A DNA stretch of 64,000 bases from Curvibacter microcysteis (GCF_028649455.1 NZ_JAQSIO010000004.1:310001-374000); one strand, 5' to 3'; shown: positions 38,279-48,154, counted from the stretch's first letter. Made by a program: numbers and translations. The notes: generated from the letters alone by a model not told the origin.

Positions 38279-38830
38279 TTAGCCCAGCCCCCCTTTTTTG
38301 AGCTTGGCCAAGGCCGCAAAAGGATTGGGCTTTTCGGCCTCGGCCGCCTGGTAGTCCTCATCCTCCACGGCCATCGGAACCTCTTCCGGGCATTCCTCAT
38401 GGCGCGGCACCACGGGCAACTCCATCAGCAGCTCGTCTTCGATCAACTCCAGCAGGTTGAACTCGCGGCTCAGGGCCAGCACATCCTCTTCCGACTCATC
38501 GTCCTCCGCCTCAGCGACGGACTCATCCTTGACGAAACGGAAGGAGCGATCCACCCACAAGCCGGTGTCCACCGGGCCCAAACAACGCTGACACACCTGG
38601 GTCAGCGTGGTCTCAGCCTGCAAATGCAGCCAAACCTGGTCATCGCCGCCCGTGACAGGTCGAGCCTCACCCAGCGCCGTCCAACGCACTTCGTGGCTCA
38701 GCGGACTGCCAGGCGCCGACTCTTCAACCAAGCGGGCAAATTGGCTGATCGGGGCCTGACCGGCCAACTCATCACCGGCCTGGGCCAAAGCCTTCAGGTC
38801 CAAGCGTTCCAGGGAATACTCTTTCTTCAT
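38279..38830 (-). CDS. YceD family (DUF177) protein
   Basis: A 183-residue protein starts at ATG 38830 (MKKEYSLERLDLKALAQAG). It has the DUF177 pattern: a conserved CQRCLGPVD pair of cysteines, an acidic middle (EAEDDESEEDVLAL), LLELIEDELLMELPVVPRHEEC, and the C-terminal NPFAALAKLKKG. Homologues encoded next to rpmF are linked to 23S rRNA accumulation in plants and bacteria, but the molecular role is not settled. The gene diverges from maf by 26 bases. Confidence 0.9.
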   Translation of the reverse strand: MKKEYSLERLDLKALAQAGDELAGQAPISQFARLVEESAPGSPLSHEVRWTALGEARPVTGGDDQVWLHLQAETTLTQVCQRCLGPVDTGLWVDRSFRFVKDESVAEAEDDESEEDVLALSREFNLLELIEDELLMELPVVPRHEECPEEVPMAVEDEDYQAAEAEKPNPFAALAKLKKGGLG

Positions 38831-38856
38831 GCGCGCAGTGTAAGAGAATCCCCCGC

Positions 38857-39480
38857 ATGAACCCAAGCGCGCCCTCCCCCACCCCCCACGCCGTCACGCC
38901 ACAGCGCCTGCTGGTGCTGGGCTCCACCTCCCGCTACCGCCGCGAGTTGCTGCAACGCCTGGGGCTGCCCTTCGAGGTGGCCGCCCCCGACGTCGATGAG
39001 ACCCCACAAGCCGATGAGGCCCCAGCAGCACTGGCCCTGCGCCTGGCGCTGGCCAAAGCCCAGGCTGTGGCACAGCAGTTTCCGCAGGCGGTGGTGATCG
39101 GCTCGGATCAAGTGGCTGACTTGGATGGCGAACCCCTGGGCAAGCCCGGCAACCACGAACGCGCTGTGGCCCAGTTGCGCCGCATGCGTGGCCAAACCGT
39201 GGTATTCCAAACCGCCGTGGCGGTGGTCTGCCAGGCCACAGGCTTTGAACGCGCAGAATTGGCCCAGGTGAAAGTGCGCTTTCGCGACTTGAGCGACAGC
39301 GAAATCGAAAACTACCTGCGCGCCGAGCAGCCTTATGACTGCGCTGGCAGCGCCAAAAGCGAAGGCCTGGGCATTGCCCTGCTGAGCTCCATCGAAAACG
39401 ACGACCCCACCGCCTTGGTGGGTCTGCCCTTGATCCGCACCTGCAACCTGATCCAGGCCGCAGGCATTCGACTGCTGTGA
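38857..39480 (+). CDS. Maf/YceF nucleotide pyrophosphatase
   Basis: The 207-residue protein is a Maf-family housecleaning enzyme that hydrolyses non-canonical nucleoside triphosphates. Motifs are LGSTSRYRRELLQRLGLPFE (the STSxYR form seen in YceF-type, 7-methyl-GTP-preferring members), PDVDETP, the active-site VVIGSDQVADLDGEPLGKPG, and DCAGSAKSEGLG. Substrate preference is inferred from motif form. The stop shares one base with the next start. Confidence 0.9.
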   Translation: MNPSAPSPTPHAVTPQRLLVLGSTSRYRRELLQRLGLPFEVAAPDVDETPQADEAPAALALRLALAKAQAVAQQFPQAVVIGSDQVADLDGEPLGKPGNHERAVAQLRRMRGQTVVFQTAVAVVCQATGFERAELAQVKVRFRDLSDSEIENYLRAEQPYDCAGSAKSEGLGIALLSSIENDDPTALVGLPLIRTCNLIQAAGIRLL

Positions 39481-40292
39481 TGAACACCTCTGCAAACACC
39501 CCGAAGGGCCGCCTGTTCCTGGTACCCGCACCGCTGGACTTTGGCTGTACTCAGCAAGCCCCGGTGACCGACGTCATCCCCACACACACCCTGAAAACCG
39601 CCGCCGGTCTGCAACATTGGGTTTGCGAGAACGCGAAAAGCGCACGCGCTTACCTCAAGCGGATTGGCGAGCACCACCCCCTGGTCGCGCCCTTGCAAGA
39701 GCAGTCGCTGCAAGAACTGCCGCGCCATGTGCACAAAAAAGGCGACCACGAAGCCGGTCAGTTTGACGCCCGCCCCTTGCTCGCCCCCGCGCTGGCCGGG
39801 CACGACATGGGACTGATCAGCGAAGCGGGCATGCCCGCCGTGGCAGACCCAGGCTCCTCGGTGGTGCGCGCGGCGCACGACTTGGGTCTGGAAGTGATCG
39901 CTTTGACCGGACCCGTGTCGCTGCTGCTGGCCTTGGCCGCCAGCGGTTTGAATGGACAGAATTTTGCTTTTGTGGGCTACTTGCCCCAAGACGCCGGTGA
40001 ACGCAGCCAGCGCCTGAAAGAGCTGGAGTCTTTTGCCCTGCGCACCGGTCAGACCCAGATCTTCATCGAGACGCCCTACCGCAACCCGGCGCTGTGGCAA
40101 GCCCTGGTCCAGACGTTGCAACCCAACACACGGCTGGCGATCAGCATCGGCCTGACCCTGGAGTCAGGTCGCAACCGCAGCGATTTGGTCAAGAACTGGC
40201 GCCAGCAAGCCCACCAGGGCAAAACCACGGGCAAGGACAAAAATGCCTTCCCGCCCGCCGACACCCCGGCGGTGTTCAGCATCGGCCGCTGA
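39480..40292 (+). CDS. SAM-dependent methyltransferase, tetrapyrrole methylase family
   Basis: The 270-residue protein resembles RsmI/YraL-type methyltransferases of the tetrapyrrole-methylase fold. It has GRLFLVPAPLDFG at the N-terminus, GLISEAGMPAVADPGSSVVRAAHD (the SAM-binding segment), VIALTGPVSLLLALAASGLNGQNFAFVGYLP and FIETPYRN. The true rsmI has the GTLYIVATPIGN start, which is absent here, so this is the shorter paralogous group common in betaproteobacteria. Substrate is unknown, probably RNA. It starts at ATG 39480 in a TGATG overlap with maf. Confidence 0.85.
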   Translation: MNTSANTPKGRLFLVPAPLDFGCTQQAPVTDVIPTHTLKTAAGLQHWVCENAKSARAYLKRIGEHHPLVAPLQEQSLQELPRHVHKKGDHEAGQFDARPLLAPALAGHDMGLISEAGMPAVADPGSSVVRAAHDLGLEVIALTGPVSLLLALAASGLNGQNFAFVGYLPQDAGERSQRLKELESFALRTGQTQIFIETPYRNPALWQALVQTLQPNTRLAISIGLTLESGRNRSDLVKNWRQQAHQGKTTGKDKNAFPPADTPAVFSIGR

Positions 40293-40339
40293 GGCTTCAA
40301 CCGCTGCGGTCGCCACCATGGCGGCCCCGCACCTGCGCC

Positions 40340-41428
40340 TCAACGCAAGGCCGGCACCGACTTGAGGGCGCGCACCGCGCCCTCGCCAAACGCAGCGCCG
40401 AAGCGCTTGGCCAAGCGCTCCGCCACGTTGTCCCGGCGGGTGTAGTCCACCAACTCTTCGGCCTTGACGACTTCACGCGCGACAAAGTCAAGGTTGCCCA
40501 ATTGGTCGGCCAGCCCCATGGCCACGGCTTGCTCGCCCGTCCAGAACAGGCCGCTGAAAGTGTCAGGACTTTCTTTCAGACGCTCACCCCGACCCGCTTT
40601 CACCACCGCAATGAACTGCTTGTGGATCTGGTCCAGCATGGCCTGGGCGAAGGCGCGCTGCTTCTCAGTTTGGGGGCTGAAGGGGTCCAAAAAGCCCTTG
40701 TTCTCACCAGCCGTCAACAAGCGGCGTTCCACGCCCACCTTGTCCATCAAACCCGTGAAACCGAAGCCGTCCATCAAAACGCCAATGCTGCCAACGATGC
40801 TGGCCTTGTCGACAAAAATCTGGTCGGCTGCCGCCGCGATGTAATACGCCGCCGAGGCGCAGGACTCTTCCACCACCGCGTAGACGGGCTTTTTGTGCTT
40901 GTCTTTCAAGCGCCGGATCTCGTCGTTGATGATGCCGGCCTGCACCGGGCTGCCACCAGGGGAGTTGATCAACAACACCACGGCCTGGGCCCCTTCGTCC
41001 TCGAAGGCGCTGCGCATGGCGGCCACGACAAACTCAGCGCTGGCGTCCGCCCCCGCAGCGATTTCACCCTTGATCTCGACCACTGCCGTGTGGGGCGAAC
41101 TTTTGTCAGTCACCGGCGCGGTGCGGCTGAAAGCCAGCCAGCCCCCCACGACCAAGGCCAACAACCAAGCCAGACGAATGAAATTGCGCCAACGACGCGC
41201 CGCCTGCTGCTCACGCAAGGCCGCGAAAGCCAGCTTTTCCAACGTGGCGCGCTCCCAACCAGGGGTCAGGCCGGCGGCCGCAGCAGTCGCCGCAGCAGTC
41301 GCCGCAGGAATCGGAGCAGCGGGCCTCACAGGAGGAACGGACGGCTCTGGCCCAGCGAGCGGCGCCTGGGCGGGAGCCGCAGACTGGTCGGGGGCATCGG
41401 AAGGGTCTGGCTTGAAGGAGTCCGTCAT
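40340..41428 (-). CDS. Signal peptide peptidase SppA-like protease (S49)
   Basis: The 362-residue protein starts at ATG 41428 (MTDSFKPDPSDAPDQSAAPAQ). It has a Pro/Ala-rich cytoplasmic N-terminus, one membrane span at about 82-100 (RLAWLLALVVGGWLAFS), and a periplasmic S49 domain. The domain has VLLINSPGGSPVQAGIINDE, the nucleophile Ser segment ESCASAAYYIAAAADQIF, VGSIGVLMDGFGFTGLMDKVG and the catalytic-Lys segment ENKGFLDPFSP. The short, single-domain form suggests a homo-oligomer. The family degrades cleaved signal peptides in the membrane. It is followed in reverse by the Rieske gene. Confidence 0.9.
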   Translation of the reverse strand: MTDSFKPDPSDAPDQSAAPAQAPLAGPEPSVPPVRPAAPIPAATAAATAAAAGLTPGWERATLEKLAFAALREQQAARRWRNFIRLAWLLALVVGGWLAFSRTAPVTDKSSPHTAVVEIKGEIAAGADASAEFVVAAMRSAFEDEGAQAVVLLINSPGGSPVQAGIINDEIRRLKDKHKKPVYAVVEESCASAAYYIAAAADQIFVDKASIVGSIGVLMDGFGFTGLMDKVGVERRLLTAGENKGFLDPFSPQTEKQRAFAQAMLDQIHKQFIAVVKAGRGERLKESPDTFSGLFWTGEQAVAMGLADQLGNLDFVAREVVKAEELVDYTRRDNVAERLAKRFGAAFGEGAVRALKSVPALR

Positions 41429-41429
41429 C

Positions 41430-41795
41430 TCAAAATTCAACTGGGTGCAGGTTGTAGGCAGTATGCCAGTGGACCACGCCATCCCACTCTGACAACTCGA
41501 TGCGAATCAGACCACCCCGGCAGGGGCCACCCTGACAAGCCCCGGTATCGGGCGCATAGGCCGCACCATGGGTGGCGCACAAGAGCCAGCGACCGGTGTC
41601 ATCAAAAAAGCGGTTCGGCTGGTAATCCATCTCCATGGCCACATGGGTGCAGCGGTTCAGGTAGGCATGGACGCGATCTTCATAGCGAATGGCAAAGGCA
41701 CGGCAGGTCTGACCAGCGTAGACCACATCGAAGGGCACCGCCTGACCGCCGGCCACCAAATCGTTGCTGTTGCACAACGGAATCAAGTCATTCAT
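41430..41795 (-). CDS. Small Rieske [2Fe-2S] protein
   Basis: The 121-residue cytoplasmic protein starts at ATG 41795 (MNDLIPLCNSNDLVAGGQAV). It carries the full Rieske cluster set: Cys49-x-His51 (RCTH) and Cys73-x2-His76 (CATH), with a GACQGGPCRGG turn containing two further cysteines (87, 92). It looks like a free-standing ferredoxin of the type that feeds oxygenases, but no oxygenase gene is adjacent. The stop lies one base past the sppA start region (2-base gap), and the HAD gene abuts upstream. The redox partner is unknown. Confidence 0.88.
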   Translation of the reverse strand: MNDLIPLCNSNDLVAGGQAVPFDVVYAGQTCRAFAIRYEDRVHAYLNRCTHVAMEMDYQPNRFFDDTGRWLLCATHGAAYAPDTGACQGGPCRGGLIRIELSEWDGVVHWHTAYNLHPVEF

Positions 41796-41825
41796 CACCC
41801 ACCCTCCTCCAACCAGGCCCATCAC

Positions 41826-42500
41826 TCAGGCGTTCTGCAGCAACCACTGCTGCAAATCAGCCACCGAATGGGCGATGTGCAGGGGCTTGAGCACATGGAA
41901 CGCGTCCGGCTCGTGCGCGCCATAGCTCACCCCCACGCTGGCGCAACCCGCGTTGAGCGCCATCTGCAGGTCATGGGTGGTGTCGCCGATCATCAAGGTG
42001 CGCTCGGGCGCCACATCGAACTCAGCCATCAACTCGTGCAGCATGCACGGATCGGGCTTGCCAGCGGTCTCATCGGCCGTGCGGGAGCCGTCAAACACCC
42101 CGCGCAAAGCCACCGTGTGCAAAGCCTCGTCCAAGCCACGCCGGCTCTTGCCTGTGGCCACCGTGATCAGGTGCCCCTGCTCACGCAGCTGCTTGAGCAA
42201 AGGCAGCACGCCCTCGAACAAGGCGATGTCGTCCTGGTGCTTCACATAGTGAAAACGGTAGCGCTGCCCCAGTTCCGGGTATTTTTCGGGTGGCACATCG
42301 GGGGCGGCATGGGCCAGGGCCTGCATCAAGGCCATGCCAATGACATAGGCAGCCGCTTCATCAGAGGGCTTTTGCCCACCCACATCGACCACGGCCGCCT
42401 GGATGCAGCGCACGATGATCTGGGTCGAATCAAACAAAGTGCCATCCCAATCAAAAGCGATCAGGTCAAATTGGCGGGCTCGGGTGGCGTTGGAGGTCAT
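41826..42500 (-). CDS. HAD-family hydrolase, phosphoglycolate-phosphatase-like
   Basis: The 224-residue protein has HAD motif I AFDWDGTLFDST (nucleophile Asp17, acid/base Asp19), a helical cap domain, motif II VATGKSRRGLD, motif III Lys in GKPDPCMLHEL and motif IV MIGDTTHDLQMALNAG. It matches the Gph/YjjG-like group encoded beside rluC in many betaproteobacteria. Substrate is unproven. Its start overlaps the rluC stop (ATGA). Confidence 0.88.
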   Translation of the reverse strand: MTSNATRARQFDLIAFDWDGTLFDSTQIIVRCIQAAVVDVGGQKPSDEAAAYVIGMALMQALAHAAPDVPPEKYPELGQRYRFHYVKHQDDIALFEGVLPLLKQLREQGHLITVATGKSRRGLDEALHTVALRGVFDGSRTADETAGKPDPCMLHELMAEFDVAPERTLMIGDTTHDLQMALNAGCASVGVSYGAHEPDAFHVLKPLHIAHSVADLQQWLLQNA

Positions 42501-43525
42501 GGTGCGGGCGCCGCTGTGGGCTGAATCTGGTCAATGAACTGCTGCAACTCGGTCGGCAAAGCCTCTTCCAGGCTGATGCGTTCGCCGCTGGCGGGGTGAT
42601 TGAACTGCAAGCGCCAAGCGTGCAAGAACATGCGCTTGAGCCCTTGCTTTTGCAAGCGGCGGTTGAGTTCAAAGTCCCCATATTTGTCGTCACCGGCGAT
42701 CGAATGGCCGCTGGAGGCCAAGTGGACGCGGATCTGGTGCGTGCGACCGGTCTTGATCGTCACCTCCAGCAGCGAAAACACGGGCAAGCCCGCCAACTGC
42801 ACGGGCGCCGAGCGCGACTGGACCTTGACCAAGGTCACGGCACGCATGGCGTCTGGGTGGTCTTTCTCCACCACGCGCACGCGCCGCTCGCCGTCCGGCA
42901 ACAGGTATTTCTGCAGCGCTGAATCGATGACTTTCTTGTTGTTCGGCCAATTCCCTCCGGCCAATGCCAGGTAGGTCTTGCCGGTCTCTCGCTCGCGGAA
43001 CTGGTCTTGCAAATGCACCAAAGCGGAGCGCTTTTTGGCCAACAACAAAATGCCGGAGGTCTCCCGGTCCAGTCGGTGGACCAGTTCCAGGAACTTGGCC
43101 TGGGGCCGCGCCTGACGCAGCTGCTCGATGACCCCAAAGCTCACCCCGCTGCCGCCATGCACGGCCACGCCAGCGGGCTTGGCAATGGCCAGCACATGGT
43201 CGTCTTCAAACAGAATCGGGAATTCACGCGCGGGGGCTGGGGCAGCCTCCTTCTCCGCGGCACGTTCGGACTGCCGGACGGGCGGCAAACGGACCAGATC
43301 GCCGGTTTGCACCCGGGTATCGGCCGAGGCCCGGCCCTTGTTCACCCGCACCTCACCGCTGCGGATGATGCGGTAAACATGGGTCTTGGGCACGCCTTTG
43401 AGCTGCCGGATCAGGAAGTTGTCCAAGCGCTGCCCGGCCGACTCTTCGTCCACCTCGACCACGCTGGCCGCGACCGCGGCAGGCTGGACTCGGGGGGGCA
43501 CTTTGCCCTCTATAATGTGTTTCAC
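42497..43525 (-). CDS. rluC: 23S rRNA pseudouridine(955/2504/2580) synthase
   Basis: RluC modifies three uridines in 23S rRNA. The 342-residue protein has an N-terminal S4 domain (AGQRLDNFLIRQLKGVPKTH, VYRIIRSGEVRVN) and an RluA-type catalytic domain with the Asp motif VHRLDRETSGILLLA, GRTHQIRVH, and HAWRLQFNHP. The start is GTG 43525 (translated as MKHIIEGKVPP). The first codons overlap a TATAAT box on the other strand. Divergence from rne supports RluC over other RluA paralogues. Confidence 0.95.
   Translation of the reverse strand: MKHIIEGKVPPRVQPAAVAASVVEVDEESAGQRLDNFLIRQLKGVPKTHVYRIIRSGEVRVNKGRASADTRVQTGDLVRLPPVRQSERAAEKEAAPAPAREFPILFEDDHVLAIAKPAGVAVHGGSGVSFGVIEQLRQARPQAKFLELVHRLDRETSGILLLAKKRSALVHLQDQFRERETGKTYLALAGGNWPNNKKVIDSALQKYLLPDGERRVRVVEKDHPDAMRAVTLVKVQSRSAPVQLAGLPVFSLLEVTIKTGRTHQIRVHLASSGHSIAGDDKYGDFELNRRLQKQGLKRMFLHAWRLQFNHPASGERISLEEALPTELQQFIDQIQPTAAPAP
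43511..43516 (+). promoter_or_regulatory. TATAAT -10 element for rne
   Basis: A consensus -10 hexamer on the plus strand lies within the first codons of rluC, 556 bases before the rne start. The -35 side is GC-rich and unclear. Confidence 0.55.
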
Positions 43526-44071
43526 TAGCGCTTTGCTGTAACTGGTTGATTCGTCTGGAGTTTAGTCCAGTCCCACCACCGCAGCGCTGGCAAGGTCGAT
43601 GCCGACTGGCTTGTGGCAGGTAGATCACGTACCAGAGTGCGTGATGACGGTGCTCCAAACCCAGATGGGCCGGCACTTTGAAACACCGATACGGAATACC
43701 CATGCCCAAGGGCCTGCTGACCAATCTCAGCCGGGCCTTGAGCGGATCAAAGCGAGACATATTGTGCTGATGGCGCTGATTCATACCTGCTTGCAGTGGC
43801 TAGAGCCACGGTCGCATGGCATGGAATCACCCATGGTGCCCGCCTACCGGACACCTGACGCCGCACCCTTTGCGGCCACACGGCAACCCCTCTCCCTCGC
43901 CCCCATCCACGCGCCCCCGCCCGACACCTGAGCCCAAGGCTCACTGGTGTTGCGGCTACTTTGGCAATTCCCTTCGTTTCAAAGCGTCTGTTCCGGCATC
44001 GTTGGCTCATTTCGGGCCTGTTGAAGATTTGACGATTGCATGGACCTGAGGGTCCAGGAAGGACACGCATC
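43526..44071 (+). other. Long 5' leader of rne
   Basis: A 546-base stretch without a credible gene separates rluC from rne. If transcription starts near 43523, the rne mRNA has an untranslated leader of about 550 nt. It contains hairpins, for example CTGGA (43555-43559) with TCCAG (43566-43570), and ATCACGT (43624-43630) with GCGTGAT (43639-43645). Long structured leaders of rne allow RNase E to control its own mRNA in enterics. The same role is inferred here from layout. Confidence 0.55.
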
Positions 44072-47000
44072 ATGAAACGGATGCTGATCAATGCCACCCA
44101 GGCAGAAGAACGCCGTTTGGCCATCGTGGACGGGCAAAAACTGCTCGACTACGAAATCGAAATCGAAGGGCGCGAACAGCGCAAGGGCAACATCTACAAG
44201 GCCGTCGTGACCCGCGTCGAGCCCAGCCTCGAAGCCTGTTTTGTGGACTACGGCGAAGACCGTCACGGCTTCCTGCCTTTCAAGGAAATCTCGCGCCAGT
44301 ACTTTGCGCCCGGCGTGTCGCCGAGCCAGGCCCGCATCAACGATGTGATCCGTGAAGGCCAGGAACTGCTGGTCCAGGTCGAAAAAGAAGAACGTGGCAA
44401 CAAGGGCGCGGCCCTGACCACCTTCGTCAGCTTGGCCGGCCGTTATGTGGTGCTGATGCCCAACAACCCCCGCGGTGGTGGCGTGTCGCGCCGCATCGAG
44501 GGCGAAGACCGGGCCGAACTCAAAGAAGCGATGGACCAGTTGGAATACCCCAACGGCATGTCCATCATCGCGCGCACCGCCGGCATCGGCCGCTCGGCGC
44601 CCGAACTGCAGTGGGACCTGAACTACCTGCTCAAGCTCTGGCACGCCATCGACGGCGCAGCCAAGGGCGGCAAGGGTGCCTACCTGATCTACCAAGAGTC
44701 GAGCCTGGTGATCCGCGCCATCCGCGACTACTTCAACCACGACATCGGCGACATCCTGATCGACACCGACGACATCTATGAACAAGCGCAGCAGTTCATG
44801 GCCCACGTCATGCCCGAACATGCCGCCCGCGTGAAGCGCTACCGCGACGATGCGCCGCTGTTCAGCCGCTTCCAGATCGAACACCAAATTGAATCGGCCT
44901 ACGCCCGCACCGTGACCCTGCCCTCGGGCGGCGCCATCGTGATCGACCACACCGAAGCACTGGTCAGCGTGGACGTCAACTCGGCCCGCGCCATCAAGGG
45001 CGGCGACATCGAAGAAACCGCCACCCGCACCAACCTGGAAGCGGCTGACGAAGTGGCCCGCCAGATGCGCCTGCGCGACCTGGGCGGCCTGATCGTGATC
45101 GACTTCATCGACATGGAAGAGTCGAAGAACCGCCGCGAAGTGGAAAACCGCCTGCGCGATGCGCTGCGCCAAGACCGCGCTCGCGTGCAGTTCGGCACCA
45201 TCAGCAAGTTCGGTCTGATGGAAATGAGCCGCCAGCGCCTGAAGCCAGCGCTGTCGGAAGGCTCGTCCATTCCCTGCCCGCGCTGCGGCGGTGCCGGCCA
45301 CATCCGCGACACCGAAAGCTCGGCGCTGCAAATCCTGCGCATCATCCAAGAAGAGTCCATGAAGGACAACACCGCCGCCGTGCACGTGCAAGTGCCGGTT
45401 GAAGTGGCCTCCTTCCTGCTCAACGAAAAGCGCACCGAGATCGCCAAGATCGAAGTCAAGCAGCGCCTGAGCGTGCTGCTGGTGCCCAACAAGGCACTGG
45501 AAACCCCGCACTACAAGCTGGAACGCTTGAAGCACGACGACCCGCGCCTGGACCACATCGAAGCCAGCTACAAGATGGCCGAAGTGGTGGAAGACGCCAC
45601 CACCGTGACGCGCCGCTCGCAAGAGCCCACCAACAAGCAAACCCCGGTGATCAAGGGTGTGCTGCCTGACGCCCCGGCACCGCAAGCCGTGCCCAAGCCT
45701 GAAGGCGCTGCCGCCCCCGCAGGCCGTGGCCGTGCGGCCGCTGGCGACAAGCCCGCCGCCGCTGCCGCGCCGGTGGCCGCTGCGGCCCCCGCAGCCCCGG
45801 CTGACACGGGCTTCTTTGGCTGGCTCAAGGGCCTGTTCGGCGTGAAGGCCGCTGAGCCCGCCCCGGTCGCCCCGGTGGTGAGCGAAGTCAAGAAGGAAGA
45901 CAAGCGCGAAGGCCGCAACGGCGAACGCGGCGAGCGTGGCGAAGGCCGCAACGGCCGCCGTGGCGAAGGCCGCAATGGCAATGGCGAACGTGGCGAGCGC
46001 GGTGAAGGCCGTGGTGGCCGCCGCAACGAACGCGGTGGCGATCGCCCGGAACGCGGCGAACGCCCAGAGCGCGGCGAAGCCCGCGCGCCGCGCGAAGCCG
46101 GCGACACCCGCCCCCCGCGCAGCGATCGTCCGGAAGGCGAAGCCCGCCGTGACGGCCGTGGTGAACGCGGCGAACGTGGTGAACGCCCAGAAGGCGGTCG
46201 CCGTGAACGTGGCCCGCGCCAAGAGCGTCCGGACAACGGCGCGCCTGTCGACAACCGCAACCAAGCCTTTGATGCGGCCAATGCCAACGCCGAAGCCCCG
46301 CAAGCCCTGGTGAACCTGGACGAAGCCGGCAACCCCGTGGCCGAAACCCGCCCTGAACGCGGCCCGCGCCGTGAACGTGGCGAGCGTGGTGAAGGCGGTC
46401 GCCGTGAACGTGGCCCGCGCCAAGACCGTGGCCCCCGTCCGACCGAAGGTTCGGCCGACACCCACGAAGCCCCTGTGGCTGCGCTGGACGGTGGCCAAGC
46501 CCAGGCCCCCACCGACGCCGCTCAGGCACCGCTGTCGGATGCCCAAGACGGTCAAGCGCCGCAACAGCGCCCGCAAGGTGCTGAAGGCGATGAACAGCGC
46601 CGTGAGCGCCGTTCGCGTGACCGCTATGGCCGTGACCGCCGCGAACGCAACAACGGTGATCGCGCCCCGCGTGACGCTGGCGCCGCCGACCCCGTGGAGG
46701 CCCTGAACGCCGACGCCCCCGCCGCCGTGGCCGACGCCCCGGTGGAAATCGTGGTGCCGGCCCCTGCCGCCGCCCCGCTGAGCCCCGTGGCCGAAGCCCC
46801 TGTGGCCGCCGCTGCGCAAGCCCCTGTGCCAGCGCCTGTGCCTGCCCCTGCCGCCGCCCCCGTGGCAGCCAGCGGCCTGCCCAAGGTCACGGCGTTTGAG
46901 CTGCCCATCGCGGACCTGCAGCAGATCGCCGAATCTTCGGGCCTGCAATGGGTCAACTCGGATGCCGAGAAGATCGCTGCCGTGCAAGCCGCGATTGCGG

Positions 47001-47131
47001 CCGAACCCAAGCCAGTGCATGTGCCCCGCGAACGTCCGCCCGTGGTGATGATCGAAGAAGGCCCGCTGGTGCTGGTGGAAACCCGCCGCGACCTCAGCGA
47101 ACTGAAGCTGCCCTTCGAGCAAAACGCCTGA
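44072..47131 (+). CDS. rne: Ribonuclease E
   Basis: RNase E is the main endonuclease of mRNA decay and rRNA/tRNA processing. The start is ATG 44072 ([25 protein letters not shown]). The 1019-residue protein has the S1 domain in its first 125 residues, a 5'-sensor/RNase H region, and the DNase I-like catalytic core with the metal-binding Asp residues in [13 protein letters not shown] and [11 protein letters not shown]. The Zn-link CPRCGGAGH lies near 405. The C-terminal half is low-complexity: Ala-rich, then a long Arg/Gly/Glu tract (about 610-800) with repeats, then Pro/Ala, ending in a conserved short motif ([20 protein letters not shown]). That tract is the probable RNA-binding and degradosome scaffold. 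Confidence 0.97.
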   Translation: MKRMLINATQAEERRLAIVDGQKLLDYEIEIEGREQRKGNIYKAVVTRVEPSLEACFVDYGEDRHGFLPFKEISRQYFAPGVSPSQARINDVIREGQELLVQVEKEERGNKGAALTTFVSLAGRYVVLMPNNPRGGGVSRRIEGEDRAELKEAMDQLEYPNGMSIIARTAGIGRSAPELQWDLNYLLKLWHAIDGAAKGGKGAYLIYQESSLVIRAIRDYFNHDIGDILIDTDDIYEQAQQFMAHVMPEHAARVKRYRDDAPLFSRFQIEHQIESAYARTVTLPSGGAIVIDHTEALVSVDVNSARAIKGGDIEETATRTNLEAADEVARQMRLRDLGGLIVIDFIDMEESKNRREVENRLRDALRQDRARVQFGTISKFGLMEMSRQRLKPALSEGSSIPCPRCGGAGHIRDTESSALQILRIIQEESMKDNTAAVHVQVPVEVASFLLNEKRTEIAKIEVKQRLSVLLVPNKALETPHYKLERLKHDDPRLDHIEASYKMAEVVEDATTVTRRSQEPTNKQTPVIKGVLPDAPAPQAVPKPEGAAAPAGRGRAAAGDKPAAAAAPVAAAAPAAPADTGFFGWLKGLFGVKAAEPAPVAPVVSEVKKEDKREGRNGERGERGEGRNGRRGEGRNGNGERGERGEGRGGRRNERGGDRPERGERPERGEARAPREAGDTRPPRSDRPEGEARRDGRGERGERGERPEGGRRERGPRQERPDNGAPVDNRNQAFDAANANAEAPQALVNLDEAGNPVAETRPERGPRRERGERGEGGRRERGPRQDRGPRPTEGSADTHEAPVAALDGGQAQAPTDAAQAPLSDAQDGQAPQQRPQGAEGDEQRRERRSRDRYGRDRRERNNGDRAPRDAGAADPVEALNADAPAAVADAPVEIVVPAPAAAPLSPVAEAPVAAAAQAPVPAPVPAPAAAPVAASGLPKVTAFELPIADLQQIAESSGLQWVNSDAEKIAAVQAAIAAEPKPVHVPRERPPVVMIEEGPLVLVETRRDLSELKLPFEQNA
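45899..46440 (+). repeat. Arg/Gly/Glu-coding degenerate repeats in rne
   Basis: Short repeats built on GGCGAACGCGGCGAGCG-type units encode [12 protein letters not shown] blocks. Within them a perfect 35-bp direct repeat (46190-46224 and 46391-46425) lies 201 bp apart, in frame, and encodes the same [10 protein letters not shown] peptide. Confidence 0.85.
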
Positions 47132-47177
47132 TCGGCCCGCGCCCGGCCCCGCCACGGTGGGGCCTGTACCGCACCTG

Positions 47178-47208
47178 AAAATCGCCTCTTCGGAGGCGAT
47201 TTTTTTTC
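47178..47208 (+). terminator. Strong intrinsic terminator after rne
   Basis: AAAATCGCCTC (47178-47188) and GAGGCGATTTT (47193-47203) form an 11-bp perfect stem with a TTCG tetraloop and a T8 run. Confidence 0.95.
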
Positions 47209-47295
47209 GCCCATCGTTTTGCCGCTGCGAGCCATGAGGTCTTGCGCTTGGGGGCACAATCAGTCGCTGTCCTGCGCCCCATCTTGAGATCGCCC

Positions 47296-48072
47296 ATGCT
47301 GTTTCTGCTCTCCCCTGCCAAATCCCTGGACTACGAGTCGCCCTTGCCGACCGGCGTGACGGCCTCCAAGCCCCTGTTCACCGCCCAATCCCAGCAACTC
47401 ATCGACGTGCTGCGCCAGCAGTCGCCCCAGGACATCGCCAGCCTCATGAGCCTGAGCGACAAGTTGGCCAGCTTGAACGTGGCGCGCTACGAGGCCTGGT
47501 CACCGCGCAGCACCGTGCACAATGCGCGCCCGGCCGTGCTGGCGTTCAACGGCGATGTCTACGAAGGCCTGCAGGCCGCCAGCCTGTCGCCTGAAGATCT
47601 GCAATGGGCCCAACAACACCTGGGCATCCTCAGCGGCCTGTATGGCGTGCTGCGCCCGCTGGACGCGCTGCAGCCCTACCGACTGGAAATGGGCACCCGA
47701 CTGGCCACGCCGGCTGGCAAAGACCTTTACCAGTTCTGGGGCGCCCAGATCGCCGACCACCTGAACCAACGCCTGCAAGCCGATGCCACCCCGGTGGTGG
47801 TCAACCTGGCCTCGCAGGAGTACTTCAAATCGGTGCAGCGCCAAGTGCTCAAGGCGCGCGTGATCGAGTGTGTGTTTGAAGACTGGAAAGGGGGCGTGTA
47901 CAAAATCATCAGCTTCCACGCCAAGCGGGCCCGGGGTCTGATGGCGCGCTACGCCATCACCGAGCGCGTGCGACTGCCGCAACAGCTCGAAGGCTTTGCG
48001 CTGGAAGGCTATGGCTTCGTGCCAGCCGCCAGCGAGCCGGACCGCCTGGTGTTCCGTCGCCGCCAGGAGTGA
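47296..48072 (+). CDS. yaaA: Peroxide stress protein YaaA (DUF328)
   Basis: YaaA lowers the pool of free iron during hydrogen peroxide stress in E. coli and binds DNA. The 258-residue protein starts at ATG 47296 ([18 protein letters not shown]). It has the family segments [51 protein letters not shown] and [16 protein letters not shown]. Length matches the family. It stands alone after the rne terminator. Confidence 0.95.
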   Translation: MLFLLSPAKSLDYESPLPTGVTASKPLFTAQSQQLIDVLRQQSPQDIASLMSLSDKLASLNVARYEAWSPRSTVHNARPAVLAFNGDVYEGLQAASLSPEDLQWAQQHLGILSGLYGVLRPLDALQPYRLEMGTRLATPAGKDLYQFWGAQIADHLNQRLQADATPVVVNLASQEYFKSVQRQVLKARVIECVFEDWKGGVYKIISFHAKRARGLMARYAITERVRLPQQLEGFALEGYGFVPAASEPDRLVFRRRQE

Positions 48073-48154
48073 GCCCCACATGTCCCAGCCCTTGTTGCTC
48101 GGCCCAGGCCATGTCTGGGCTTAGGATGGAGCCCTCCGCCCCTTCAGCCCCGCT

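Noticed and set aside
43599-43931. Small open frame in the rne leader
   Set aside because: There is no ribosome-binding site, the composition is Pro/His-rich and atypical, and no family is recognisable. The leader interpretation is preferred.
45899-46440. Repeats considered as a CRISPR-like array
   Set aside because: They are in-frame coding repeats for Arg/Gly/Glu within rne, with irregular spacing and no unique spacers.
43979-47257. A very long open frame antisense to rne
   Set aside because: It mirrors the GC-rich, codon-biased rne gene. Its translation is Ala/Gly/His/Arg-rich with no family motif, whereas the plus strand encodes a complete RNase E.
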